From: JBAYJM01 sp041665065
GTDB lineage: Bacteria; Patescibacteriota; Patescibacteriia; 2-01-FULL-39-33
Direction of reading: 5' to 3'
Length of the DNA: 46,113 nt
Assembly (NCBI GenBank): GCA_041665065.1
Contig: JBAYJM010000007.1
Span: 1 to 46,113, forward strand
Below, piece after piece: positions 1 to 6,809 of this stretch (positions within the stretch are counted from its first letter, which is position 1; each line of letters opens with the position of its first letter). A program made the translations under genes and the position numbers. The notes below the pieces were generated by a model. That model saw only the letters and a list, made by a program, of their open reading frames with translations, was not told the DNA's origin and ran no database searches.

Positions 1-547
1 AATTTGTCTTCATTCCACCAGGATAGACAGAAAAAACTTTTATTCCACTATCCTTAACTTCATCCCTTAAACATTTTGTAAAGCCATCAGCAGCGAACTT
101 GCTTGATCGATATATTGACGCCTGTGCTCGTCCATCCAAAGCGGCGGTTGATAATATATTTAAAATTATCCCTTGGCCCTGTTTTTTCATTTGAATTAAG
201 GACTGCTTTGAGCCATTCATTAAGCCAAAAACATTTACTTCAAATACCTCCCGCGCCCGACTCAAATCTAAATCTTCAACCGGACCATGCGGAGTCCACT
301 TCCCGGCGTTATTTATCCAAATGTCTATCTGTCCGAATTTTGCTACCACATCTTCAACAACTTTTTTTATATCTGCTTCAACAGTAACATCACCAATCAT
401 TTCAAAATAATTACCATCACTTTTATCCTGCGCGCTTCTGCCAACAGCCACCACTTTATTTCCTTTGCCAATAAAAGCAGTCGCCAAAGATTTGCCGAAT
501 CCCTTGTTGCCCCCAGTAATTACTATAATTTTGTTTTCGATTTTCAT
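1..547 (-). CDS. SDR-family NAD(P)-dependent oxidoreductase (C-terminus cut by window edge)
   Basis: Reading the minus strand from the ATG at 547 gives an open frame of 182 codons running off the window at position 1. It has the classical short-chain dehydrogenase pattern: the glycine-rich dinucleotide motif TGGNKGFG at residues 11-18, NNAG at 79-82, a Ser at about 133 (ILSTAA) and the catalytic YxxxK at Tyr146/Lys150, followed by a YPGG segment. Classical SDRs are about 250 residues, so roughly 60-70 residues lie outside. The substrate cannot be told from these motifs. It starts 4 bases downstream of the pyrophosphatase stop at 552, so the two are probably co-transcribed. Confidence 0.9.
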   Translation of the reverse strand, partial: MKIENKIIVITGGNKGFGKSLATAFIGKGNKVVAVGRSAQDKSDGNYFEMIGDVTVEADIKKVVEDVVAKFGQIDIWINNAGKWTPHGPVEDLDLSRAREVFEVNVFGLMNGSKQSLIQMKKQGQGIILNILSTAALDGRAQASIYRSSKFAADGFTKCLRDEVKDSGIKVFSVYPGGMKTN

Positions 548-551
548 ATAG

Positions 552-890
552 TTATTCTTTTATTATTTCTGATTGAAAAAATCTTTCTTGAAATTCAGTT
601 AAAGCTTTAATTTGTAAATCATTATAAGCAACACCATCAGGAACTACTATTAGTTTATCGTCATTATCATTTAAACGATGAATTACAGCAATACAAACTC
701 CTTCAAATTCTTCAATAGGCTCAAATACTCCCAATACATAAGCATCGATTTCTTCCCCATCATCAGCAATTGTATCCGGCACAAACCCATAATTTAAAGA
801 ATAAACAAAACCGTGTTTAGGATGTTTTGATCCCAATGGCCTATCAATTTTTATTTTAACATTTGTATTTAGATATTTTCTTAAGTCCAT
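552..890 (-). CDS. Small inorganic pyrophosphatase-like protein
   Basis: The 112-residue protein has the hallmarks of a short family I inorganic diphosphatase: an early DRPLGSKHP segment (residues 16-24), NYGFVPDTIADDGEEIDAYV (33-52), where the Asp cluster would bind Mg-pyrophosphate, and a C-terminal FQERFF segment. Full-size bacterial PPases are about 170-180 residues; this matches the roughly 110-120 residue Firmicutes-type variants I know. In the classic D-G-D-P-x-D signature the second Asp is Glu here (DGEEID), so activity should not be taken for granted. I start at the ATG at 890 rather than the in-frame ATG at 911, because the longer form would begin inside the palindrome at 901-920 and family members start near MDLRKY. 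Confidence 0.72.
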   Translation of the reverse strand: MDLRKYLNTNVKIKIDRPLGSKHPKHGFVYSLNYGFVPDTIADDGEEIDAYVLGVFEPIEEFEGVCIAVIHRLNDNDDKLIVVPDGVAYNDLQIKALTEFQERFFQSEIIKE

Positions 891-900
891 ATTGTTAAAC

Positions 901-920
901 ACTTCACACACGTGTGAAGT
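901..920. repeat. Palindrome copy 1 (left boundary of accessory island)
   Basis: ACTTCACACACGTGTGAAGT has 9-base arms (ACTTCACAC / GTGTGAAGT) around 2 bases. Together with flanks (AAAC before, ATTCG after) it matches the site at 9033-9052 read on the other strand. It sits directly downstream of the winged-helix gene (stop at 929) and 10 bases upstream of the pyrophosphatase ATG. It could be a terminator-like hairpin, a protein-binding operator or an element end; the minus-strand flank GTTTAAC is a poor U-tract. Confidence 0.75.
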
Positions 921-928
921 ATTCGATT

Positions 929-1282
929 TTAGCTAATTTTAATATAATAAACTTTTTTTCCGATTAAGCCTTTTTGAGCCAATTTTCCCTCTTTTTCCAA
1001 CTCATCCAAATAGCGAAAAGCAGTAACACTTGAAATGCCCAAAGCATCAGCGACCGTATCATTGGAAATTGATTTGCCGGATGCAAACAGAGAGAGAATT
1101 TTCCCCTTCTTTTCCTGTTTAAGCGCATCACGCCTTTCATTGTAGCCACTAAGTCCCTGGCCGATCTTAGCTTCTTCCTCTTTTTCTTTTTTTAAAATCT
1201 CAACCTCTTTACTGAGAGATCTGATTTTGAGATAAGCAAGGAGGAGAAAAATTAGAAGAAGGGCAATGATGATGTAAGTCAT
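929..1282 (-). CDS. Membrane-anchored winged-helix DNA-binding protein
   Basis: The 117-residue protein begins with a single hydrophobic segment (residues 3-19, TYIIIALLLIFLLLAYL). A charged, probably coiled-coil stretch follows (about 22-65, rich in Lys and Glu), then a C-terminal helix-turn-helix/winged-helix unit (about 58-115): KGKILSLFASGKSISNDTVADAL, SSVTAFRYLDELEKEGKL and a basic wing GKKVYYIKI. The pattern resembles DeoR/MarR-like domains that recognise DNA. A role as a membrane-tethered regulator or DNA anchor is inference. It lies at the downstream end of the nuclease operon but 72 bases from the HNH gene, so it may have its own promoter. Small membrane-anchored wHTH proteins are common in Patescibacteria. 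Confidence 0.8.
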   Translation of the reverse strand: MTYIIIALLLIFLLLAYLKIRSLSKEVEILKKEKEEEAKIGQGLSGYNERRDALKQEKKGKILSLFASGKSISNDTVADALGISSVTAFRYLDELEKEGKLAQKGLIGKKVYYIKIS

Positions 1283-1353
1283 AAATTATTTACAATTTTT
1301 TAATATTAAAACGGTTTTTATTTAATAATCTTTTATATTTTAAACATTAACAT

Positions 1354-1743
1354 TTAATTATAATATTCATCAGGTAAATTTCCTTTTCTTCTTTGTCTAT
1401 TTTTTTCCAATTGTTTTTTATAAATCAAAGAAATCTCTTTTCCAACTTCACTTTTTTTAAGAGTTTCTTTATAAGCTATCATACCCAAACGGAATAATTC
1501 TCTAATTTTTTCACTAGGAAAATTCCATCTTAATCTATTGCATGTTCGACAAATTGGTAGAAAATTAGAGATTTCATCTTTGCCACCCCTCTCCAAAGGA
1601 ACTGCATGATCAACGTTCCATCTTTCTTTATCGCCTCGCTTAGCATTAAGTAATAATTTTTGACCACAAAAATGACAAAATCCTCCTGTCTTATTAAACA
1701 CTTCAATCTTTTCATTTAATAAAATTCTCTTTCTTAACTGCAT
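1354..1743 (-). CDS. HNH endonuclease
   Basis: The 129-residue protein contains a compact HNH domain. CxxC at Cys23/Cys26 and a second CxxC at Cys65/Cys68 would bind a structural zinc. DH at Asp45/His46 and Asn60 form the beta-beta-alpha metal nuclease core (WNVDHAVPLERGGKD...NFLPICRTCN). The rest is a basic tail ending in KNRQRRKGNLPDEYYN. All catalytic and zinc positions look intact. It is the last gene of the operon read from 8933, 11 bases after the Cas4-like gene. Context suggests a phage-defence or restriction role rather than a homing endonuclease, because it interrupts no gene. The substrate is unknown. Confidence 0.88.
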   Translation of the reverse strand: MQLRKRILLNEKIEVFNKTGGFCHFCGQKLLLNAKRGDKERWNVDHAVPLERGGKDEISNFLPICRTCNRLRWNFPSEKIRELFRLGMIAYKETLKKSEVGKEISLIYKKQLEKNRQRRKGNLPDEYYN

Positions 1744-1754
1744 AAAAATTGTTA

Positions 1755-2510
1755 TTAGACTATTCTACTATTTATCGCGTCAACATAATTACAATAATCA
1801 CATTCAGGATCTGCTTTAGGAATCTTTTTACTTATCAAACATTTATGAGCATCAACAATCACACTCTCAACCCAAGAATCATCCCCAACATAAGAAATAA
1901 GAGTTACATCAAAATCCAACTTGCCATCAAAAGCATCTAAATCTGTTCTACCATTACAATAAACAAAATATCCGGTATCTGAAACTTTATAGCCATTTTG
2001 TCGAAGAAGCCATTGGTAAATTTCCATTTGGCGTTTGTAACCATCATGCCAATCTTTGTTAAGCTCGGTTATTTCTTCTTCCTTGCTTGTAGATTTGTAA
2101 TCAACAATAATATATTCCCCTTTTGAATTGATCCATAAGTCATCAATAGCTCCAGTGATCTGTAAATTAGTCGGCTCATGCAAATATTGAATGCCGGTAA
2201 AATTGTGCCGCCATTTATCCAAATCCTCATGAGCAACAGGCCTTGCATCCACGCCGTATTTTTCAATCAAAGGATGTGTTTGATTTTTGGCGCGATGAAT
2301 ATCAAATTCTTTTTTAAGCAAAGTATCAACGGCGCTATTTAAAGCAAAAGGAAATCCCGGCGGTCTTCCAATTCCAAGTTTGCGATCATAATAAAAACAA
2401 CGAGGGCATTGGATAAATAAATCTAACTTTGAGCGACTAAGCTTGAAGGGCTCTGAGTCTTTAGAATTATACAAATTCTTTGTTCGTTGTGCTGTATAGT
2501 ATTGGGACAT
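1755..2510 (-). CDS. PD-(D/E)XK nuclease, Cas4/RecB-like, with probable Fe-S cysteines
   Basis: The 251-residue protein shows the RecB-family nuclease core: GAIDDLW (Asp123), YIIVDYKSTS (Asp137-x-Lys139) and QMEIYQWLL (Gln161), the usual order D...DxK...Q. Cysteines at the N-terminus (Cys35, Cys38 in QCPRC) and C-terminus (Cys237, Cys240 in CDYC) resemble the split cluster ligands of Cas4 and AddB-type nucleases, so a 4Fe-4S cluster is likely. Related proteins are exonucleases or endonucleases acting on single-stranded or recombining DNA. No cas1/cas2 or repeat array is present, so it is not a CRISPR gene here. It abuts the preceding gene (2 bases) and precedes the HNH gene in the same operon. 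Confidence 0.85.
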   Translation of the reverse strand: MSQYYTAQRTKNLYNSKDSEPFKLSRSKLDLFIQCPRCFYYDRKLGIGRPPGFPFALNSAVDTLLKKEFDIHRAKNQTHPLIEKYGVDARPVAHEDLDKWRHNFTGIQYLHEPTNLQITGAIDDLWINSKGEYIIVDYKSTSKEEEITELNKDWHDGYKRQMEIYQWLLRQNGYKVSDTGYFVYCNGRTDLDAFDGKLDFDVTLISYVGDDSWVESVIVDAHKCLISKKIPKADPECDYCNYVDAINSRIV

Positions 2511-2512
2511 AG

Positions 2513-2917
2513 TTATAAAATAGTTTTTTCTTTTTTAGCTTTATTGATCAATTTTTGAAAATCTTTATGCGGGATTATTGGACATGATTCACCCCACGTC
2601 CATTTATTTTTTTTATTACCATTTTTTCCTAACATAAAATATCCTATTCTATAACTTTTAATACCCACTTTGGCTTTTGCGTTGCTTATTGGTTTTTTTA
2701 TTCTTATAGTTTTAAATCTCTCTACTAAAAAAATTTTTCCATTATGATCGAACTGTCGCATAAAAGTCCACGCCTCTCGTAAAACCCAATACCCCCCCCT
2801 ACGATTAATATCTGGCCACCAATTTAAATGCCTTTCTTTATTGCTATCATTATATTTATTTAAACATTTTCGATAATAAATTTTTCTCCTTTTTATAAAT
2901 TGTATTGGAGTTTCCAT
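2513..2917 (-). CDS. Uncharacterised 134-residue protein in nuclease operon
   Basis: I do not recognise a named family. The protein is basic and aromatic-rich, with no signal peptide or membrane segment. Notable stretches are HLNWWPDINRRGGYWVLREAW (residues about 30-50), a beta-rich middle (GKIFLVERFKTIRIKKP) and a C-terminal KWTWGESCPIIPHKDFQKLI followed by a Lys-rich tail. It reads like a small globular nucleic-acid-binding or partner protein, but that is only composition-based inference. It is 7 bases downstream of the HARE-HTH nuclease and 2 bases upstream of the Cas4-like gene, so it belongs to the operon and is probably expressed with the nucleases. Confidence 0.7.
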   Translation of the reverse strand: METPIQFIKRRKIYYRKCLNKYNDSNKERHLNWWPDINRRGGYWVLREAWTFMRQFDHNGKIFLVERFKTIRIKKPISNAKAKVGIKSYRIGYFMLGKNGNKKNKWTWGESCPIIPHKDFQKLINKAKKEKTIL

Positions 2918-2924
2918 ATTTAGT

Positions 2925-3662
2925 TTATTTAATCAGATTCCAATTATCTAAAAAATATCTCATTTCATGGTTCATGTTTCCTAAATAAACTTTATCTTTT
3001 CTAAATTTTATATTAACTCTAAGCCTTTTACCTCCCATGATTTCCAATATAGCCTTTTCATGAATCTTTTTTTCAACTTCATGAAATGGTAAAATCAAAA
3101 AATGATTTTTCTTTTCACCATGTAATACAAAAATATAAAATACGTTTCCATTACTATGCCTCTCAAAAGAAACTTTGCGTATATCAAAAACATAAGTATC
3201 AAATCTATTCAAATTTGATGTTTTGACTTGTATGCCAAAAAGTTGATTTTCCTTAACTGCCACAATATCCATTCCAACATCCACGCTCATTATGCTGGCG
3301 TTAAATCCGCGAAAAAGCAACTCTGAACAAACAAGATGCTCTCCGCCTTTGCCTGTAAATCCTCCCTCAATCACAATTTTTTCTTCTTCAGCTTTTTCAA
3401 TTTCTTTAATTTTTGACGTTTCTTTGATTTCTTTTTTATTTAGGTTGAGCGCAAAAGTTCCGGGTGTTGTCCTTATAAAATTTGATCCTTCGCCTTTATG
3501 TTTTATATCTACAACAATTTGAGCATTCATTGTCGCTTCTGGTGTTGAGCCTTCGGTTTCTAGAATTCCCGATTCTAAGGCTAGCTTAGTAATTTCGGTG
3601 TAATGCAAGGGCCTTTTTGCCTTCTTCAATATTTCAATGGCCGATTGTTTGAAAGTATTCAT
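2925..3662 (-). CDS. HARE-HTH domain fused to a PD-(D/E)XK restriction-like nuclease
   Basis: Residues 1-75 match the HARE-HTH (HB1, ASXL, restriction endonuclease HTH) pattern: FKQSAIEILKKAKRPLHYTEI, the TPEATMNAQI helix and SNFIRTTPGTFAL. A charged linker (75-98, rich in Lys and Glu) leads to a nuclease domain: GKGGEHLVCSELLFRGF (Glu108), VDVGMDIVAV (Asp128/Asp132) and LFGIQVKTS (Gln145-x-Lys147), the D-QxK form of the PD-(D/E)XK fold. HARE-HTH domains are known from restriction enzymes and are proposed to sense modified or structured DNA. Here the fusion could give a modification-sensitive nuclease accompanying the upstream methylase, which is inference. Spacing is 3 bases after the DGQHR gene and 7 before the next. 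Confidence 0.85.
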   Translation of the reverse strand: MNTFKQSAIEILKKAKRPLHYTEITKLALESGILETEGSTPEATMNAQIVVDIKHKGEGSNFIRTTPGTFALNLNKKEIKETSKIKEIEKAEEEKIVIEGGFTGKGGEHLVCSELLFRGFNASIMSVDVGMDIVAVKENQLFGIQVKTSNLNRFDTYVFDIRKVSFERHSNGNVFYIFVLHGEKKNHFLILPFHEVEKKIHEKAILEIMGGKRLRVNIKFRKDKVYLGNMNHEMRYFLDNWNLIK

Positions 3663-3665
3663 ATT

Positions 3666-5483
3666 TTAAGATTTTAGTTTCCGACAAATCTCCTCTAAAA
3701 GCTTATCCAAATCTTGTCTAAAATCTACTTGAGTATCATTAGGCAATGATTCTGATGCCGATATTTGACTATGAACAATATGATCTGCAATATCTTTAGC
3801 ACTATTATCTAGCCTTTCAAAAATAGGCTTTAGACTTCTTCCAGATTGACTTGCAACGCTTGAAAAATTTGGCTTATTAAAGACAGGTGGTATATGATCT
3901 AAAATGGCCCTCAATAATATACCTGCTCCATAATACATTTTATTATTAAAGCAAAGATTTAACTCCTCACTTAATCTGATCAACTTTTTCAAATCGAAAC
4001 TACTATTTGAAATACTGCGCAACTCAGCTATTCTTCCTAAATTTATATAGTTCTCTGAGCTCAAAACAGAAAATGATAGGCCTTCTTTAATACTGAAAAA
4101 AACATCAAACAATACGTACTCATATTCTGGAAAATGCGTCCATAAATTATTGCTTTCAAGCCAAATACTATATTCCTCAATGAGCTTTCCCGTTTCTTGA
4201 ATATTAACGGTTTGTTGTTTTGCCTTAAATATAGCTGGTACAATCTCAAAGTACTGACAGATTTTACATCCTTTCATTTTTACCCCATCAAAAATAGCTT
4301 TCATTTCCTCAGCCTTATCCTTAATGCCTTGTTCCAAATCATTTTTATTTGACAATGTTATAATATTTTCTCGAACTAGATATGAAACTAATTTATAAAT
4401 TCTAGAAAAGATTTTATTATCCAAGAGATTTTTTATATCTTCATTAGCCCAACCACATATAACTTCCTTTAGTTTTTTTGTTGCTAATAATTTAGGGTCC
4501 ACCTCAAATAGTTTATTTTCATCTTGTTCATGCGTAATTAAAATATTTATTGCGTGATCCAAATCTATTGGAACTGCCTTGGAGTTTATATTATGAAAAA
4601 TTATAGCCTCCGCAATATTATCAGAAGCGCTTTCATCATCACCTAATATTAAAATACAATAAGGTATAATGTATTTACTTTCTGGAATAGGATTCTCGGC
4701 TAATTCATTTGCATAATGCAAACGATGATTGCCATCAATTCTATAAATTTTTACATTTTCTTGATCTTTTTTTGTTAGATTAATTCGTAGTTTATAAAAG
4801 GGATTTTCCTTAGTCGGATTAATAATTTTTATTGATTCACAATTTTCTGGCCTACGGATGCTTAAAATTATTTCTGGTACGAATTTATATCCCAATGAAG
4901 ATTCAAAATAAATTTTCAATTCTTTTGCATGCTCCTCAATAATTTTTCTTTGGTATCCGGAACTTTCTGATTGATTAAAAAAACATGGTTCAGATATTAC
5001 GGCCAGATCTCGTAAATCTGCAAAACCTCTAATCATCATTTGATCGTCAGTTGAAAATAAAGCACCACCTAAAACATCTCTTGACATCTGTCCAGTTAAT
5101 TCTATTACATTATTAGCAACAGCGTATTCAATCTTTTTATCAATAATATTTGATTCAATCGTAGTTTCATTAACATCATCTTGTTGTAGCGATAAACTAT
5201 CTCTATATTCATTTAATAAAGAAAGCCAATCATTTAACTGATCAGCCTCATCAGGGGAAACAAATCCATTAAGTGTATCATGAGAATAATTTGCTACACT
5301 TTTCAATTTTGCGGCTTTACGTTTGAAAATTTCATCGACAAACAATACTGTTGCCTCTTTAGCTAATTCAAAGGCTTTATGTTTTTCTTCACACTTACCC
5401 AAACCTTCACTTATTAAATTTTGTATCCTTAATATTTCTTGAATTGATAGTTCAATTTTTACGATATCATCAGCTTGAGACAT
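3666..5483 (-). CDS. DGQHR-type (ParB/DndB-like) protein with C-terminal helical domain
   Basis: The 605-residue protein has three parts. A helical, probably coiled N-terminus covers residues 1-120. A central region (about 150-400) contains YRIDGNHRLHYA, with Asp250-Gly251-Asn252-His253-Arg254 in place of DGQHR; this signature is shared by DndB-like and ParB-like NTP-binding or DNA-modification-associated proteins. A C-terminal domain (about 510-605) contains AGILLRAILDHIPPVF, NSAKDIADHIVHSQ and TQVDFRQDLDKLL, which I recognise as a module that also occurs in other defence proteins. DndB regulates phosphorothioation operons; here it sits between hsdS and a restriction-like nuclease, so a regulatory or sensor role in restriction is plausible. 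Four bases separate it from hsdS. Confidence 0.75.
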   Translation of the reverse strand: MSQADDIVKIELSIQEILRIQNLISEGLGKCEEKHKAFELAKEATVLFVDEIFKRKAAKLKSVANYSHDTLNGFVSPDEADQLNDWLSLLNEYRDSLSLQQDDVNETTIESNIIDKKIEYAVANNVIELTGQMSRDVLGGALFSTDDQMMIRGFADLRDLAVISEPCFFNQSESSGYQRKIIEEHAKELKIYFESSLGYKFVPEIILSIRRPENCESIKIINPTKENPFYKLRINLTKKDQENVKIYRIDGNHRLHYANELAENPIPESKYIIPYCILILGDDESASDNIAEAIIFHNINSKAVPIDLDHAINILITHEQDENKLFEVDPKLLATKKLKEVICGWANEDIKNLLDNKIFSRIYKLVSYLVRENIITLSNKNDLEQGIKDKAEEMKAIFDGVKMKGCKICQYFEIVPAIFKAKQQTVNIQETGKLIEEYSIWLESNNLWTHFPEYEYVLFDVFFSIKEGLSFSVLSSENYINLGRIAELRSISNSSFDLKKLIRLSEELNLCFNNKMYYGAGILLRAILDHIPPVFNKPNFSSVASQSGRSLKPIFERLDNSAKDIADHIVHSQISASESLPNDTQVDFRQDLDKLLEEICRKLKS

Positions 5484-5487
5484 ATAG

Positions 5488-6807
5488 TTAACCAGTTAAC
5501 ATATCGCCGATTTTGTTTTGGACTTGTTTCAAAATTTCATCGGCAGTATTTTTTATTTCTTGAATTCCCGCGCGCATTTTTTCCACCTTTTTAGCAATTT
5601 GTTTTTGTTTGGGAAGTGGCGGAAGAGGGATTTTTATTTTTCCTAATTCTTCTTGTGTTATTGCTGGATATGAAGCACCCGTCATTCTTTGTTCTAACTG
5701 TTTTATTCCTGCATAGGATTTTAAAAATTCTAATAAATAATCTTTATCCAAATCCTCAGTCGTTTTTTCTATAACTGAGAATCCACTCGACGCAACACAA
5801 CCATTAAAATTATCATTAACTTTTGCAAAAGCGGCGAGATATGGGCGAGTTGTAGAAATTAAAACATCATCTTTTTGAATAATTTGCGTAGCTCTGCTTG
5901 GTGCTTCATTTACAGCGACCTCTTCACAATTATATATTCCATTTTGCTTATTAACATCGGAAATTTGTACATAATTAAAAACGCCTGATGGAAAACTATT
6001 TTTATTCCAAGGGCGTGATACAAATACGGCCTTCTTTCCAAGATAATCAAAATTTAATTTTTCAAATTGTTTATTAAGATCAAAAAAATCTTCTCGATAA
6101 AAATATGTATCCCACCTCTCCAAATCTTTAGACCAAATCACAAACTCACCCTTTTTCTTCTCGTATTCTTTTTTTTCAACGCCAAGCTCTCGCAAAATAA
6201 AATCATCGATCTCTTTCTCTTGCTCTTCCGCTTTTTTGTTTAATCCTTCTGCTTGTTTTCTTACTTTGTGCCATTCTTCAACTATTTTTTTTTGAGTCGG
6301 TAACGGCGGAATTGGCACGTTAAGCTCGGAAAGCAAATCAAGAGTGAGATTTTGACGGACTGATCCGCTTGTAGCGGCGCGCAGGTACGGATTAAACCAA
6401 GAGGAAGATAAAACTAAATAAATATATTCGTTTAAAAGTCCCTCTTTTGTGCCAAAAACAACATACGCCGGACTAATATAAAAATTGTCGTATTCGTCCG
6501 GCACTATACCGATTGAGCCGACATTCACACGATAGGGATTATAGGTGAGTTCACCACCTTTTACTTTTTTGTATGGCTGATTTATTCTTTCACTCTTAAC
6601 ATATTCGTTCAGATAAACGCCAATTTTATTTGTAACACCCAAAATAGGAAATTCTTTGTCTGCCTGATAGCCGATTTTTTGTTTTTCAGAGTGTTCATAA
6701 ATATATTTCCCCAAAGGTTCAACCGAAAAAGAGCTTCTAAAAAGCCATAAATAGTTTTTTATATCCCAACGGGTCAAATCTTTGTATTGAATAATTACTG
6801 TTTGCAT
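5488..6807 (-). CDS. hsdS: Type I-like restriction-modification specificity subunit (HsdS)
   Basis: The 439-residue protein shows the two-fold HsdS layout of two target-recognition domains, each followed by a conserved spacer helix. The first half ends in LNVPIPPLPTQKKIVEEWHKV plus a long Lys/Glu helix (about 155-215). The second ends in IKIPLPPLPKQKQIAKKVEK plus a helix to the C-terminus. SGSVRQNLT and GASYPAITQEEL are the matching repeat elements before the spacers. The length is typical for two recognition domains, so a bipartite target is expected; the recognition sequence cannot be read off. It starts 2 bases after the hsdM stop, consistent with translational coupling to the methylase-nuclease. 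Confidence 0.92.
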   Translation of the reverse strand: MQTVIIQYKDLTRWDIKNYLWLFRSSFSVEPLGKYIYEHSEKQKIGYQADKEFPILGVTNKIGVYLNEYVKSERINQPYKKVKGGELTYNPYRVNVGSIGIVPDEYDNFYISPAYVVFGTKEGLLNEYIYLVLSSSWFNPYLRAATSGSVRQNLTLDLLSELNVPIPPLPTQKKIVEEWHKVRKQAEGLNKKAEEQEKEIDDFILRELGVEKKEYEKKKGEFVIWSKDLERWDTYFYREDFFDLNKQFEKLNFDYLGKKAVFVSRPWNKNSFPSGVFNYVQISDVNKQNGIYNCEEVAVNEAPSRATQIIQKDDVLISTTRPYLAAFAKVNDNFNGCVASSGFSVIEKTTEDLDKDYLLEFLKSYAGIKQLEQRMTGASYPAITQEELGKIKIPLPPLPKQKQIAKKVEKMRAGIQEIKNTADEILKQVQNKIGDMLTG

Positions 6808-6809
6808 AT

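Noticed and set aside
103..610. Open frames on the plus strand at the left end
   Set aside because: They are antisense to the clear SDR reading frame on the minus strand, which has full family motifs; the plus-strand translations have no recognisable features.
1755..2510. Cas4-like gene as a sign of a CRISPR-Cas locus
   Set aside because: No cas1, cas2 or effector genes and no direct-repeat array with spacers were seen anywhere in the window; stand-alone Cas4/RecB-like nucleases are common.
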